From the NCBI GenBank assembly GCA_902728285.1, contig CACVBU010000136.1:187955-251954 (forward strand): DNA of 64,000 nt, read 5' to 3'. The stretch comes from Clytia hemisphaerica. Its lineage: Eukaryota > Cnidaria > Hydrozoa > Leptothecata > Clytiidae. Within the stretch, counting starts at the first letter, position 1, and every line of letters starts with the position of its first letter. This document shows positions 33,383 through 45,050 of this stretch, piece by piece. Below the pieces are notes generated by a model, which was given only the letters and a program-made list of their open reading frames with translations, was not told the origin of the DNA and searched no databases. Position numbers and translations under genes: made by a program.

Positions 33383-33626
33383 AATTTCACCGTGCAAGAA
33401 ACGACATGCCAACTATATCGACGGCTGGAAAACGATTGGAAAGATAAACACATCATTTGAAAGTGCAGCAAACCAGCCATTGGTTGCTTAGGTCATACCA
33501 CCATCAACGTATTGACGATGTCCCTTTGCTAGATGGCGTAGGAGAGGGAACGAACGAAGCTTCATTTTGAATTTTTATGTGCAGTTGATAAGGTTTATCC
33601 TTACGGCGAAGGACGGACCAATCTCT

Positions 33627-33708
33627 GTCAGAAGTGGGGTTCGAACCCACGCGGACATTCGTCCATTGGAACTTAAGTCCAACGCCTTAACCACTCGGCC
33701 ATCCTGAC
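33627..33708 (-). tRNA. tRNA-Leu(UAA), array copy 29
   Basis: Same gene sequence as copy 1. Confidence 0.95.
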
Positions 33709-33952
33709 AATTTCACCGTGCAAGAAACGACATGCCAACTATATCGACGGCTGGAAAACGATTGGAAAGATAAACACATCATTTGAAAGTGCAGCAAACC
33801 AGCCATTGGTTGCTTAGGTCATACCACCATCAACGTATTGACGATGTCCCTTTGCTAGATGGCGTAGGAGAGGGAACGAACGAAGCTTCATTTTGAATTT
33901 TTATGTGCAGTTGATAAGGTTTATCCTTACGGCGAAGGACGGACCAATCTCT

Positions 33953-34034
33953 GTCAGAAGTGGGGTTCGAACCCACGCGGACATTCGTCCATTGGAACTT
34001 AAGTCCAACGCCTTAACCACTCGGCCATCCTGAC
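33953..34034 (-). tRNA. tRNA-Leu(UAA), array copy 30
   Basis: Same gene sequence as copy 1. Confidence 0.95.
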
Positions 34035-34278
34035 AATTTCACCGTGCAAGAAACGACATGCCAACTATATCGACGGCTGGAAAACGATTGGAAAGATAAA
34101 CACATCATTTGAAAGTGCAGCAAACCAGCCATTGGTTGCTTAGGTCATACCACCATCAACGTATTGACGATGTCCCTTTGCTAGATGGCGTAGGAGAGGG
34201 AACGAACGAAGCTTCATTTTGAATTTTTATGTGCAGTTGATAAGGTTTATCCTTACGGCGAAGGACGGACCAATCTCT

Positions 34279-34360
34279 GTCAGAAGTGGGGTTCGAACCC
34301 ACGCGGACATTCGTCCATTGGAACTTAAGTCCAACGCCTTAACCACTCGGCCATCCTGAC
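34279..34360 (-). tRNA. tRNA-Leu(UAA), array copy 31
   Basis: Same gene sequence as copy 1. Confidence 0.95.
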
Positions 34361-34604
34361 AATTTCACCGTGCAAGAAACGACATGCCAACTATATCGAC
34401 GGCTGGAAAACGATTGGAAAGATAAACACATCATTTGAAAGTGCAGCAAACCAGCCATTGGTTGCTTAGGTCATACCACCATCAACGTATTGACGATGTC
34501 CCTTTGCTAGATGGCGTAGGAGAGGGAACGAACGAAGCTTCATTTTGAATTTTTATGTGCAGTTGATAAGGTTTATCCTTACGGCGAAGGACGGACCAAT
34601 CTCT

Positions 34605-34686
34605 GTCAGAAGTGGGGTTCGAACCCACGCGGACATTCGTCCATTGGAACTTAAGTCCAACGCCTTAACCACTCGGCCATCCTGAC
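34605..34686 (-). tRNA. tRNA-Leu(UAA), array copy 32
   Basis: Same gene sequence as copy 1. Confidence 0.95.
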
Positions 34687-34930
34687 AATTTCACCGTGCA
34701 AGAAACGACATGCCAACTATATCGACGGCTGGAAAACGATTGGAAAGATAAACACATCATTTGAAAGTGCAGCAAACCAGCCATTGGTTGCTTAGGTCAT
34801 ACCACCATCAACGTATTGACGATGTCCCTTTGCTAGATGGCGTAGGAGAGGGAACGAACGAAGCTTCATTTTGAATTTTTATGTGCAGTTGATAAGGTTT
34901 ATCCTTACGGCGAAGGACGGGCCAATCTCT

Positions 34931-35012
34931 GTCAGAAGTGGGGTTCGAACCCACGCGGACATTCGTCCATTGGAACTTAAGTCCAACGCCTTAACCACTC
35001 GGCCATCCTGAC
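34931..35012 (-). tRNA. tRNA-Leu(UAA), array copy 33
   Basis: Same gene; GACGGGCC trailer variant. Confidence 0.95.
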
Positions 35013-35256
35013 AATTTCACCGTGCAAGAAACGACATGCCAACTATATCGACGGCTGGAAAACGATTGGAAAGATAAACACATCATTTGAAAGTGCAGCA
35101 AACCAGCCATTGGTTGCTTAGGTCATACCACCATCAACGTATTGACGATGTCCCTTTGCTAGATGGCGTAGGAGAGGGAACGAACGAAGCTTCATTTTGA
35201 ATTTTTATGTGCAGTTGATAAGGTTTATCCTTACGGCGAAGGACGGGCCAATCTCT

Positions 35257-35338
35257 GTCAGAAGTGGGGTTCGAACCCACGCGGACATTCGTCCATTGGA
35301 ACTTAAGTCCAACGCCTTAACCACTCGGCCATCCTGAC
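35257..35338 (-). tRNA. tRNA-Leu(UAA), array copy 34
   Basis: Same gene; GACGGGCC trailer variant. Confidence 0.95.
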
Positions 35339-35581
35339 AATTTCACCGTGCAAGAAACGACATGCCAACTATATCGACGGCTGGAAAACGATTGGAAAGA
35401 TAAACACATCATTTGAAAGTGCAGCAAACCAGCCATTGGTTGCTTAGGTCATACCACCATCAACGTATTGACGATGTCCCTTTGCTAGATGGCGTAGGAG
35501 AGGGAACGAACGAAGCTTCATTTTGAATTTTTATGTGCAGTTGATAAGGTTTATCCTTACGGCGAAGACGGACCAATCTCT

Positions 35582-35663
35582 GTCAGAAGTGGGGTTCGAA
35601 CCCACGCGGACATTCGTCCATTGGAACTTAAGTCCAACGCCTTAACCACTCGGCCATCCTGAC
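35582..35663 (-). tRNA. tRNA-Leu(UAA), array copy 35
   Basis: Same gene; the trailer lacks one base (GCGAAGACGG). Confidence 0.95.
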
Positions 35664-35907
35664 AATTTCACCGTGCAAGAAACGACATGCCAACTATATC
35701 GACGGCTGGAAAACGATTGGAAAGATAAACACATCATTTGAAAGTGCAGCAAACCAGCCATTGGTTGCTTAGGTCATACCACCATCAACGTATTGACGAT
35801 GTCCCTTTGCTAGATGGCGTAGGAGAGGGAACGAACGAAGCTTCATTTTGAATTTTTATGTGCAGTTGATAAGGTTTATCCTTACGGCGAAGGACGGGCC
35901 AATCTCT

Positions 35908-35989
35908 GTCAGAAGTGGGGTTCGAACCCACGCGGACATTCGTCCATTGGAACTTAAGTCCAACGCCTTAACCACTCGGCCATCCTGAC
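35908..35989 (-). tRNA. tRNA-Leu(UAA), array copy 36
   Basis: Same gene; GACGGGCC trailer variant. Last intact copy. Confidence 0.95.
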
Positions 35990-36233
35990 AATTTCACCGT
36001 GCAAGAAACGACATGCCAACTATATCGACGGCTGGAAAACGATTGGAAAGATAAACACATCATTTGAAAGTGCAGCAAACCAGCCATTGGTTGCTTAGGT
36101 CATACCACCATCAACGTATTGACGATGTCCCTTTGCTAGATGGCGTAGGAGAGGGAACGAACGAAGCTTCATTTTGAATTTTTATGGTCAGTTGATAAGG
36201 TTTATCCTTACGGTGAAGGAGGGGCCAATTTCT

Positions 36234-36316
36234 GTCAGAAGTGGAGTTCAAACCCACACGGACATTCGTCCATTGGTTACTTAAGTCCAACGCCTTAACC
36301 ACTCGGCCATCCTGAC
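36234..36316 (-). pseudogene. Degenerate tRNA-Leu, array copy 37
   Basis: Compared with the other copies it has changes in the T arm and box B (GAGTTCAAACC on the plus strand), one change in the variable arm, and GGTTACTT for GGAACTT, which adds a base and breaks the anticodon stem. It is probably a tRNA pseudogene preserved at the array edge. Confidence 0.85.
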
Positions 36317-36449
36317 AATTTCACCGTGCAAGAAACGGCATGCCAACTATATCGACGGCTGGAAAACGATTGGAAAGATGAACACGTCATTTGAAAGTGC
36401 AGCAAACCAGCCATTGGTTGCTTAGGTCATACCACCATCAACGTATTGA

Positions 36450-39400
36450 GCCAAACGCGGTGACTCAAATTTGTTTATCAGGCCTTCTGACCCCTACTAC
36501 AGGCCTAAAAACACTGCTCAATCGCTCATTTTGCTATCCTAACACAGCGTTTAGCCTACCAAGCCAAACGCAGTGACTCAAATTTCTTTATCGGGCCTTC
36601 TGACCCCTACTACAGGCCCAAGAACACCGCTCAATCGCTCATTTTGCTATCCGATCACCGTGTTTAGCCTACCAAGGCAAACGCATTGACTCAATTTATT
36701 TATTGGGCCTTCTGAACCCTACTACAGGCCTAAGAACACCGCTCAATCACTCATTTTGCTATCCGATCACTCTGTTTAGCCTACCAAGGCAAACGCAGTG
36801 ACTCAAATTTCTTTATCAGGCCTTCTGACCCCTACTACAGGCCTAAGAACACTGCTCAATTTCTCATTTTGCTATCCGATCACTGCGTTTAGCCTACCAA
36901 GCCAAACGCAGTGACTCAAATTTCTTTATCGGGCCTTCTGACCCCTACTACAGGCCTAAGAACACTACTCAATCACTCATTTTGCTATCCAATCACCACG
37001 TTAAGCCTACAAAGCCAAATGCGCTGACTCAAGTTTGTTTATCGGGCCTTCTGACCCCTATTATAGGCCTAAGAACACTGCCCAATCGCTCATTTTGCTA
37101 TTCGATCACCGCGTTTGGCCTACCAAGCCAAACGCGGTGACTCAAATTTGTTTATCAGGCCTTCTGACCCCTACTACAGGCCTAAGAACACTGCCCAATC
37201 GCTCATTTTGCTATTCGATCACCGCGTTTAGCCTACCAAGCCAAACGCGCTGACTCAAATATATTTATCGGGCCTTTTTACCCCTACTACAGGCCTAAGA
37301 ACACCGCTCAATTTCTCATTTTGCTATCCGATCACCGCGTTTAGCCTACCAAGCCAAACGCAGTGACTCAAATTTCTTTATCGGGCCTTCTGACCCCTAC
37401 TACAGGCCTAAGAACACTGCTCAATCGCTCATTTTGCTATCCTAACTCCGCTTTTAGCCTACCAAGCCAAACGCGGTGACTCAAATTTGTTTATCGGGCC
37501 TTCTGACCTACTACATGCCTAAGAACACTGCTGAATTTCTCATTTTGCTATCCGATCACCGCGTTTAGCCTGCCAAGCCAAACGCGGTGACTCAAATTTG
37601 TTTATCAGGCCTTCTGACCCCTACTACAGGCCTTAGAACACCGGTCAATCGCTCATTTTGCTATCCGATCACCGCGTTTAGCCTACCAAAGCCAAACGCG
37701 GGACTCAAATTGTTTATCGGGCCTTCTGAACCCCTACTACAGGCCTAAGAAAAACACTGCTCAATCGCTCATTTTGCTATCCGATCACCGCGTTTAGCCT
37801 GCCAAGCCAAACGCGGTGACTCAAATTTGTTTATCAGGCCTTCTGACCCCTACTACAGGCCTTAGAAACATGCTCAATCGCTCATTTTGCTATCCGATCA
37901 CCACATTTAGCCTACCAAGTCAAACACGGTGAATCAATTTGTTTATCGGCCTTCTGACCCCTACTACAGGCCTAAGAACACTGCTCAATTTCTCATTTTG
38001 CTATCCGATCACCGCGTTTAGCCTACCAAGCCAAACGCGGTGACTCAAATTTGTTTATCAGGCCTTCTGACCCCTACTACAGGCCTAAGAACACTGCCCA
38101 ATCGCTCATTTTGCTATTCGATCACCGCGTTTAGCCTATCAAGCCAAACGCGCTGACTCAAATATGTTTATCGGGCCTTTTTACCCCTACTACAGGCCTA
38201 AGAACACCGCTCAATTTCTCATTTTGCTATCCGATCACCGCGTTTAGCCTACCAAGCCAAACGCAGTGACTCAAATTTCTTTATCGGGCCTTCTGACCCC
38301 TACTACAGGCCTAAGAACACTGCTCAATCGCTCATTTTGCTATCCTAACTCCGCTTTTAGCCTACCAAGCCAAACGCGGTGACTCAAATTTGTTTATCGG
38401 GCCTTCTGACCCCTACTACAGGCCTAAGAACACTGCTGAATTTCTCATTTTGCTATCCGATCACCGCGTTTAGCCTACCAAGCCAACGCGGTGACTCAAA
38501 TTAGTTTATCAGGCCTTCTGACCCCTACTACAGGCCTAAGAACACTGCTCAATCGCTCATTTTGCTATCCGATCACCGCGTTTAACCTACCAAGCCAAAC
38601 GCGGTGACTCAAATTTGTTTATCGGGCCTTCTGACCCCTACTACAGGCCTAAGAACACTGCTCAATTTCTCATTTTGCTATCCGATCACCGCGTTTAGCC
38701 TACCAAGCCAAACGCGATGAGTCAAATTTGTTTATCAGGCCTTCTGACCCCTACTACAGGCCTAAGAACACTGCTCAATCGCTCATTTTGCTATCCGATC
38801 ACCACATTTAGCCTACCAAGCCAAACACGGTGAATCAAATTTGTTTATCAGGCCTTCTGACCCCTACTACAGGCCTAAGAACACTGCTCAATTTCTCATT
38901 TTGCTATCCGATCACCGCGTTTAGCCTACCAAGCCAAACGCGGTGACTCAAATTTGTTTATCAGGCCTTCTGACCCCTACTACAGACCTAAGAACACTGC
39001 TCAATCGCTCATTTTGCTATCCTAACTCCGCTTTTAGCCTACCAAGCCAAACGCGGTGACTCAAATTTGTTTATCGGGCCTTCTGACCCCTACTACAGGC
39101 CTAAGAACACCGCTCAATCGCTCATTTTGTTATCCGATCACCGCGTTTAGCCTACCAAGCCAAACGCGGTGACTCAAATTTGTTTATCGGGCCTTCTGAA
39201 CCCTACTACAGGCCTAAGAACACCGCTCAATTGCTCATTTTGCTATCCGATCACCGTGTTTAGCCTACCAAGCCAAATTCGGTGACTCAAATTTGTTTAT
39301 TGGGCCTTCTGAACCCTACTACACGCCTAAGAACACCGCTCAATTGCTCATTTTGCTATATGATCACCGCGTTTAGCCTACCAAGCCAAACGCGGTGACT

Positions 39401-40184
39401 CAAATTTGTTTATTGGGCCTTCTGACCCCTACTACAGGCCTAAGAACACCGCTCAATCGCTCATTTTGCTATCCGATCACCGCGTTTAACCTACCAAGCC
39501 AAACGCAGTGACTCAAATTTGTTTATCGGGCGTTCTGAACCCTACTACACGCCTAAGAACACCGCTCAATCGCTCATTTTGCTATCCGATCACCGCGTTT
39601 AACCTACCAAGCCAAACGCGGTGACTCAAATTTGTTTATCGGGCGTTCTGAGCCCTACTACACGCCTAAGAACACCGGTCAATCGCTCATTTTGTTATCC
39701 GATCACTGCGTTTAACCTACCAAGCCAAACGCGGTGACTCAAATTCGTTTATTGGGCCTTCTGACCCCTACTACAGGCCTAAGAACACCGCTCAATTGCT
39801 CATTTTGCTATCCGATCACCGTGTTTAACCTACCAAGCCAAACGCGGTGACTCAAATTTGTTTATTGGGCCTTCTGAACCCTACTACACGCCTAAGAACA
39901 CCGCTCAATTGCTCATTTTGCTATATGATCACCGCGTTTAGCCTACCAAGCCAAACGCGGTGACTCAAATTTGTTTATTGGGCCTTCTGACCCCTACTAC
40001 ACGCCTAAGAACACCGCTCAATCGCTCATTTTGCTATATGATCACCGCGTTTAACCTACCAAGCCAAACGTGGTGACTCAAATTTGTTCATTGGGCGTTC
40101 TGAACCCTACTACAGGCCTAAGAACACTGCTCAATCGCTCATTTTGCTATCCTAACACTGCGTTTAGCCTACCAAGCCAAACGT
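36450..40184. repeat. 113-bp satellite array, about 33 copies
   Basis: The unit runs from CCAAACGCGGTGACTCAAAT through GGGCCTTCTGACCCCTACTA, GGCCTAAGAACAC and CTCATTTTGCTATCCGATCA to CACCGCGTTTAGCCTACCAAG. Copies differ by scattered substitutions and small indels, so this array is older or less homogenised than the tRNA array it adjoins. At each junction between units TCACCGCGTTT and AAACGCGGTGA face each other across about 13 bases and can form a hairpin. Two in-frame ORFs (36391-36576 and 37035-37253) only reflect the repeat. Confidence 0.95.
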
Positions 40185-41688
40185 CTCATTTTCATTTCAA
40201 TGTTTTAAGATATAAACCTCATTTAAGAAAATAATCTGTTGGTATTAACGTAATGAAAAAGATCGTGATTAATTTATTTCTTAGTTTCTATTACGCAAGA
40301 AAAGGCATTGTCCCACTAAATTGCATTCGATGGAGGCATGATACCCCTTTTATCAGCACGAGAAAAGTCCCATATTTACATCTGAAAGCTGGTGGGAAAT
40401 TAATTTAAAATTAAATTTTACAAAAGGTATCATGGTGAAAGCGGGAATTAAGTCAAGACAGAGCCACAGAGTCTACAACTTGGGCCCGAGGAGATGAGAA
40501 AATGAGATGAATGCAGAGAACACCTGGGGCGAAAGTGAATATAGCCACGTCAATCAACTGATGCAATCCATACTGCAGTACTCTGACACTAATTTATAAA
40601 ATCATTGTTCAGAATTTAAAATATTTTTTTATGTAAAATGTAGCATCCTTCCTGAATAGCAAGGCACCATCGCCTTTGTGGAGCTTCTGAAAATCTGAAA
40701 AATTACGTTTTTTTTTTAAGAAACTAGTTTCACCAAGCAGCCTCAATGTTTCTTAAGAAATCGGCCTTTTGAGCCCTAAATGTTTCTTACATGCTTCTAA
40801 ACTTTGTCAAGCTTAAAGGACGCTGTCGATAATATAATAGTCTAATAGACTAATCTACGGTACTTTTCTATCTTCTATGTTGATTTTCAGACTTTCTCAA
40901 GCGTTTCTAACTGTTGTGCAAGCATTTTTCTGCTTCCTTGTCCACAAAGCCCCCGGCACTAGCTTCCAAGCAGAGCTTGATGACAGCGCTTTTATTTTGG
41001 ATACTTTTGATGCTTTCTCATAGCTGATAGCAAGATGCGGATAATTCTTTGAGGAAAACGAATGGATGGGATGATCAGCGAGCTATTGCTGTATGCTGTT
41101 GCTTCTTTTGCCGATGGTCTCTAAAACATGGTTATGTAATAACCATAATATGGTATGAACTCCCTTTAAGTGTATCCTGCTGTGATATCATGCTGCATAA
41201 ACGATCTTTGTAATGAAAAAGTGAAGGAAAATGTTACTTGGTAAACACTAAAACACCAAACTCAAGTCACCTGACATTTCAAAGAAATTTCCTCACAAAA
41301 TTTTTTGTCATAATTTCAGGCAATTTGACTCTTGTAATATAAGTTTGACTTGATTTTCGAAGAATTTTCGTAGAAAAATCAGCAAAAAGGGAAGTTTTTC
41401 AAAGCAATTTGGATATATATTTGTAAATTGATATCGTTATAGCCAAACGGTGGAATTTTCACAAAAATATCATTTTTTATTTTTTTTCTACAGAAATTTA
41501 TTTCTCTATCGAATAAACGTTTAATTAAAGTTTATTGAAGACATAATAAATAAATCTTACCTTGGAAACTAATTATTCTAAATTTTCCCGACATTTAAAT
41601 TTCTAGTATAAAATAATGCTTTGATATACTGTACATGACCCCCTGAATGAATAGATGCACTGTCAGTGTGTATTTTCCGTTAATACTG
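40185..41688. other. Unassigned AT-rich sequence
   Basis: No gene or clear repeat is recognised between the satellite and the small MITE at 41689. Confidence 0.4.
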
Positions 41689-41827
41689 AGGTTAACCATA
41701 CCAGGATAATCACGACGAAGGACGAACAATTTAATAGGCTAGTGAAAATACGAAATTTTATTGGTTGAAACTCACTAGCCTGTTAAATTTTCGTTCTTTG
41801 TCGTGATTTTGCCGATTTACTTAACCT
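41689..41827. mobile_element. Small palindromic MITE
   Basis: About 57-bp arms begin GAGGTTAACCATACCAGGAT and are matched by the complement at 41771-41827, around a ~25-base loop. There is no coding sequence. Confidence 0.7.
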
Positions 41828-42670
41828 CGCTAATGTCTTGTACCAAAGAGTCTATTAAATTACAACTGAGTCATGCTTGCCATTGTTCTAAGCACCTCTG
41901 GATAATAGAAGACTAAATCGGTGTATAATTCGACGGACAATATTTAATAGAATAGTGACGTACAAAACCGTCCCAGTTAATTCAAAAGTAAAGTAACAGT
42001 AAAACCACTGACAAAAACCAAACCAGAATGCGGGAATACTTTTTAATCGGCGCTGCTCCTGACGTTTTATGCCAGCCATAAGGGTCAACTTGATTAGACT
42101 GTGTTTTAGCTCCCTTGTTGATATCCTTCAAATCGAAATTGCAAAAATCTTTGTAACACCAATTCGTCTAGAAATAGATAAAATGATGTGTGTCATTTTC
42201 ATCTTTGCCATCCATATACCCTATACAGCGGAAATGATCGAATTTGATAGCGGTATTATGTTGGATGAAAGGAGAATCAAGAGCAGAATATTAGCAAATA
42301 GAGCAGATTTAAAAAATATTAAGAAAACAGGGACAAAATGAGAATGAAAAAATGAGGAAGAAAAAACCATTTTATTATCGAATTGGGCGCTGATCAGCAT
42401 TTCCATATGAATGAATTTAAAATCTTAAAACGCCATCACTGTGGAACCTTGACAAGTCGTTGGAACACCAGAGAACTAAGAAACATCATTTATTTGACTA
42501 AATACACATATCTGGTCAAATTTTTTTTTTAGTTTTCTCGAAATATCACTTTTTGAGCTCCTTAGAAAGATTGAAGATCAACCAAAAGACTTTGGCCTTT
42601 CTCATTGGATAACGAGTGCTGTCAAATAACTAAATCTTACACCCATTTCTTTAAAAGTTTGGAAACTATT
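41828..42670. other. Unassigned sequence
   Basis: Overlapping ORFs on both strands (41888-42406) show no recognisable family. Nothing else is seen. Confidence 0.35.
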
Positions 42671-43438
42671 CTAGTCGCGAGTTAGGGAGTTGCTAGTTTC
42701 GAGTTGGGGAGTTAAAAATTACCGGCTACTGAAAAAGAATAACATACATCAAAAGTACGATTTTGAAAGTAAATGTAATATGAGAGTAATATATAACACA
42801 TATAATACGTATAATACATATGCCACCTGTAATATGCTTATTGCCTTAAACACGTGCGCTGAGAGCATGGAGAGCTATTTTCTACTGTCAAGTCATATCC
42901 ATTTATATTTTCTGCATCACATTGAGTATAAATATAATTCTTGATTAAAGTGACTTTAGAACCATTGTATTTTATAATGTGATCAAAATTTTTATTAAAA
43001 AGTGTCAATTTCAATGATAAAATGACAAAAGAAAGTGTCATTATTTTTCTAGCTCTATAAGCCCTATAAGCTATCTCTAAGAATTTTTTGAGGCTAAGAT
43101 GACTGTCAACTTATATCCTTTTATACAATAAGCATCACTTGCAGTATGATCAATATTTTTTGGGGAATTTGTTTGACAATCATTGTATTTAAAGATTTTG
43201 TCAATATTTTTACAAGAACGTGTCATGTTGTCAGCATTATGACAATCACATAACAGTACTTAGTATTTTGGCTTTGCTAGCCAGCACCTTACCATTTTCA
43301 TGATCTTAAAGTAAATAATATGTTTGTACTTTTGGGCTTCATTTGTTTAAATTAGAAAATTTTCGGTCATCGTAAAGTTTTACGAACTCCCCAACTCGAA
43401 ACTAGCAACTCCCCAACTCCCCAACTCACCAACTAGAA
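42671..43438. mobile_element. Inverted-repeat-flanked element (~770 bp)
   Basis: The left end carries GAGTTGCTAGTTTCGAGTTG followed by GGGAGTT. The right end carries the complement (43385-43425) plus two extra copies of CAACTCCC. TTCTAG and CTAGAA lie at the two outer edges. The interior is AT-rich without a gene, so it is non-autonomous. Confidence 0.65.
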
Positions 43439-43491
43439 CATTACCTAGACTCTTTCTTTATGACTTGAAAATTCACACCAAGTCACTGAGA

Positions 43492-44178
43492 CAGTAGTAG
43501 AGGGCATTTTGTAAAATCGCTCGACTGTTTTGTTAGAAGCACTTGTTATACATTTTTGGAAAGCTTAGGGGTAGGGGAATCGAAATTAATATGTTTCCAA
43601 TTTTTTTTCGGACACTTTGGTGTGATTTTCGGACAAATATGACGGTCTCAGGCAAAAATCATAGGGTTAAAAATTAATGAAAATTTTAGCTCGAGAAAAC
43701 GGAGACCTGTTGTATATTTTTGGAAAGCTCTCAAAAAATTAGGATTAGAGATATATTGCAAGTATAAGTGATTTCAGTACCTAACTCGAGATATTGAGCT
43801 TCAAAAAGCGCAAAAACTGGACAAAATAGCTGTTTCTGGCTGAAAAACACGGTTTTCAAGGGTTAATATCTCGAGTTAGGTACAGAAATCACCTATACTT
43901 GCAATATATCTCTAATCTTATTTTTTTGAGAGCTTTCCAAAAATATACAACAGGTCTCCGTTTTCTCGAGCTAAAATTTTCATTAATTTTTAACCCTATG
44001 ATTTTTGCCTGAGACTGTCATATTTGTCCGAAAATCACACCAAAGTGTCCGAAAAAAAATTGGAAACATATTAATTTCGATTCCCCTACCCCTTAGCTTT
44101 CCAAAAATGTATAACAAGTGCTTCTAACAAAACAGTCAAGCGATTCCAAAAAATCGAACAAAATTCCCCCTACTACAG
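43492..44178. mobile_element. 687-bp foldback element A
   Basis: The left arm, 43492-43802, is the near-perfect reverse complement of the right arm, about 43868-44178, around a ~65-base loop. The outer ends are AGTAGTAGAGGG and its near-complement. It starts 76 bases past the exon 2 donor of the Ly6-like gene on the minus strand, so it lies in that gene's intron or 3' flank. Confidence 0.88.
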
Positions 44179-44253
44179 GGGCGTATGAGCGTTATTAGAA
44201 CTAACAAAAAACGAATGGGAGAAGGCCACTATATGATTACTCCACATCCTTAC

Positions 44254-44795
44254 CTGACATAGAAGCATGTTGGGGTCCATGTCTTGCTTATCTTTACAGT
44301 AAGAGGACCGTGTCTCCACACCACAGGCCTTGGTAACGCTTGTCAAAACCTCATAATCTAACAAACCATTCTTTATGACTCGAACACGGGTAGTGCTAGA
44401 ACTCAATAAGCAGGAATACTGTGGTCCATCACAAGCTATTGTTTTTCTTGAATTGTTACAATACGCGTGAGTTCCAGAACAGTCGTAACATTCGATTGTT
44501 AAAGCATCTATAATGTAGAGCGTATGGTTTGAGTAAATTAAATAAAGTCACAAGTCTAGGCCTCGGAATAAGCTTTTATGTGGTTCTAGTAAATCTCGCA
44601 CACTTTTCTGAAAATTCCAAAAAATGTTTACGAAATCGCAGTGTAATTCGCTTAAATTCACACCCCAAATCTCCCGAATATCTTTCAATCTCCAATCTTA
44701 CAGGAGAAATTGACTTCCAATAAAATATACAAACCTGTGACAATTGCCAACCACATAATCATTTTGAAAAGCTCCTGTACTTTCTGATTGTCCAT
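44254..44795 (-). CDS. Ly6/uPAR-like three-finger protein A (partial)
   Basis: Exon 1 is 44795-44735 (first ATG at 44795; Mets at 44762 and 44756 would give the short signal-like MIMWLAIVT). Exon 2 is 44507-44254, with a TTATAG acceptor and a GTAAGG donor. The junction falls after the first base of a codon and yields DALTIECYDC, the same place and phase as in gene B at 46613. Exon 2 has eight cysteines spaced as in a Ly6/uPAR domain (ECYDC, AYC, IAC, YSC, KAC, SYC, LLC). The final exon, which should hold the CC...CN end and a GPI-anchor tail, was not found; a foldback element lies just past exon 2. Proteins of this family are usually secreted or GPI-anchored on the cell surface. No ligand can be inferred. 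Confidence 0.72.
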
Positions 44796-44829
44796 TTTGT
44801 CTGTAAAAAGTTTCACTTCCACAAAACCG

Positions 44830-45050
44830 TTGCTCTTTTCGTTAAACACTAATAAAACTACTCGACATATTTTTCTTCTTAATTTCGTACATCTTCAAAA
44901 ATATTAAACTTATTTTAATTCAAAAATTCTTTTGTAAAAGATTAGTCAATAATTTATTATCAAGTTTACAGGGATTCTAAAACAAATTGATGGTTGAAAA
45001 TATTCCCTCGTTTTCTCCTTAATATGAGTAATCAGAAAACGTCTGAATAA
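44830..45050. repeat. Inverted upstream duplicate, left arm
   Basis: This is the reverse complement of 46308-46530. The part far from the genes (about 44920-45050) matches with about one mismatch in 130 bases; nearer the gene the match falls. It is the upstream region of Ly6-like gene A. Confidence 0.85.

Larger units (their letters stand above)
24216..36449 (-). repeat. 326-bp tandem array of tRNA-Leu(UAA) genes
   Basis: A 326-bp unit repeats head to tail 37 times after a truncated start. Each unit holds one 82-base tRNA-Leu(UAA) gene on the minus strand and a 244-base spacer. Copies are nearly identical. I saw single-base losses before copies 12 and 35, GACGGGCC instead of GACGGACC next to copies 9, 11, 33, 34 and 36, and isolated changes in the first units. 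Only the last copy is strongly diverged. The array breaks off within a spacer at about 36449, where a different satellite begins. Such homogeneity means recent amplification or active homogenisation; the true copy number could differ from this assembly. Confidence 0.97.

Noticed and set aside
24216-36449. CRISPR-like or SINE array reading of the 326-bp repeats
   Set aside because: The whole unit, including the spacer, repeats identically, and each copy is a complete tRNA with no A-rich tail or target duplications; a tandem gene array explains it.
36111-37253. ORFs in the satellite and last tRNA units
   Set aside because: Frames created by repeat units; not conserved between units.
42671-44178. 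One large composite element spanning both inverted-repeat structures
   Set aside because: Each has its own complete terminal repeats and they do not match each other.
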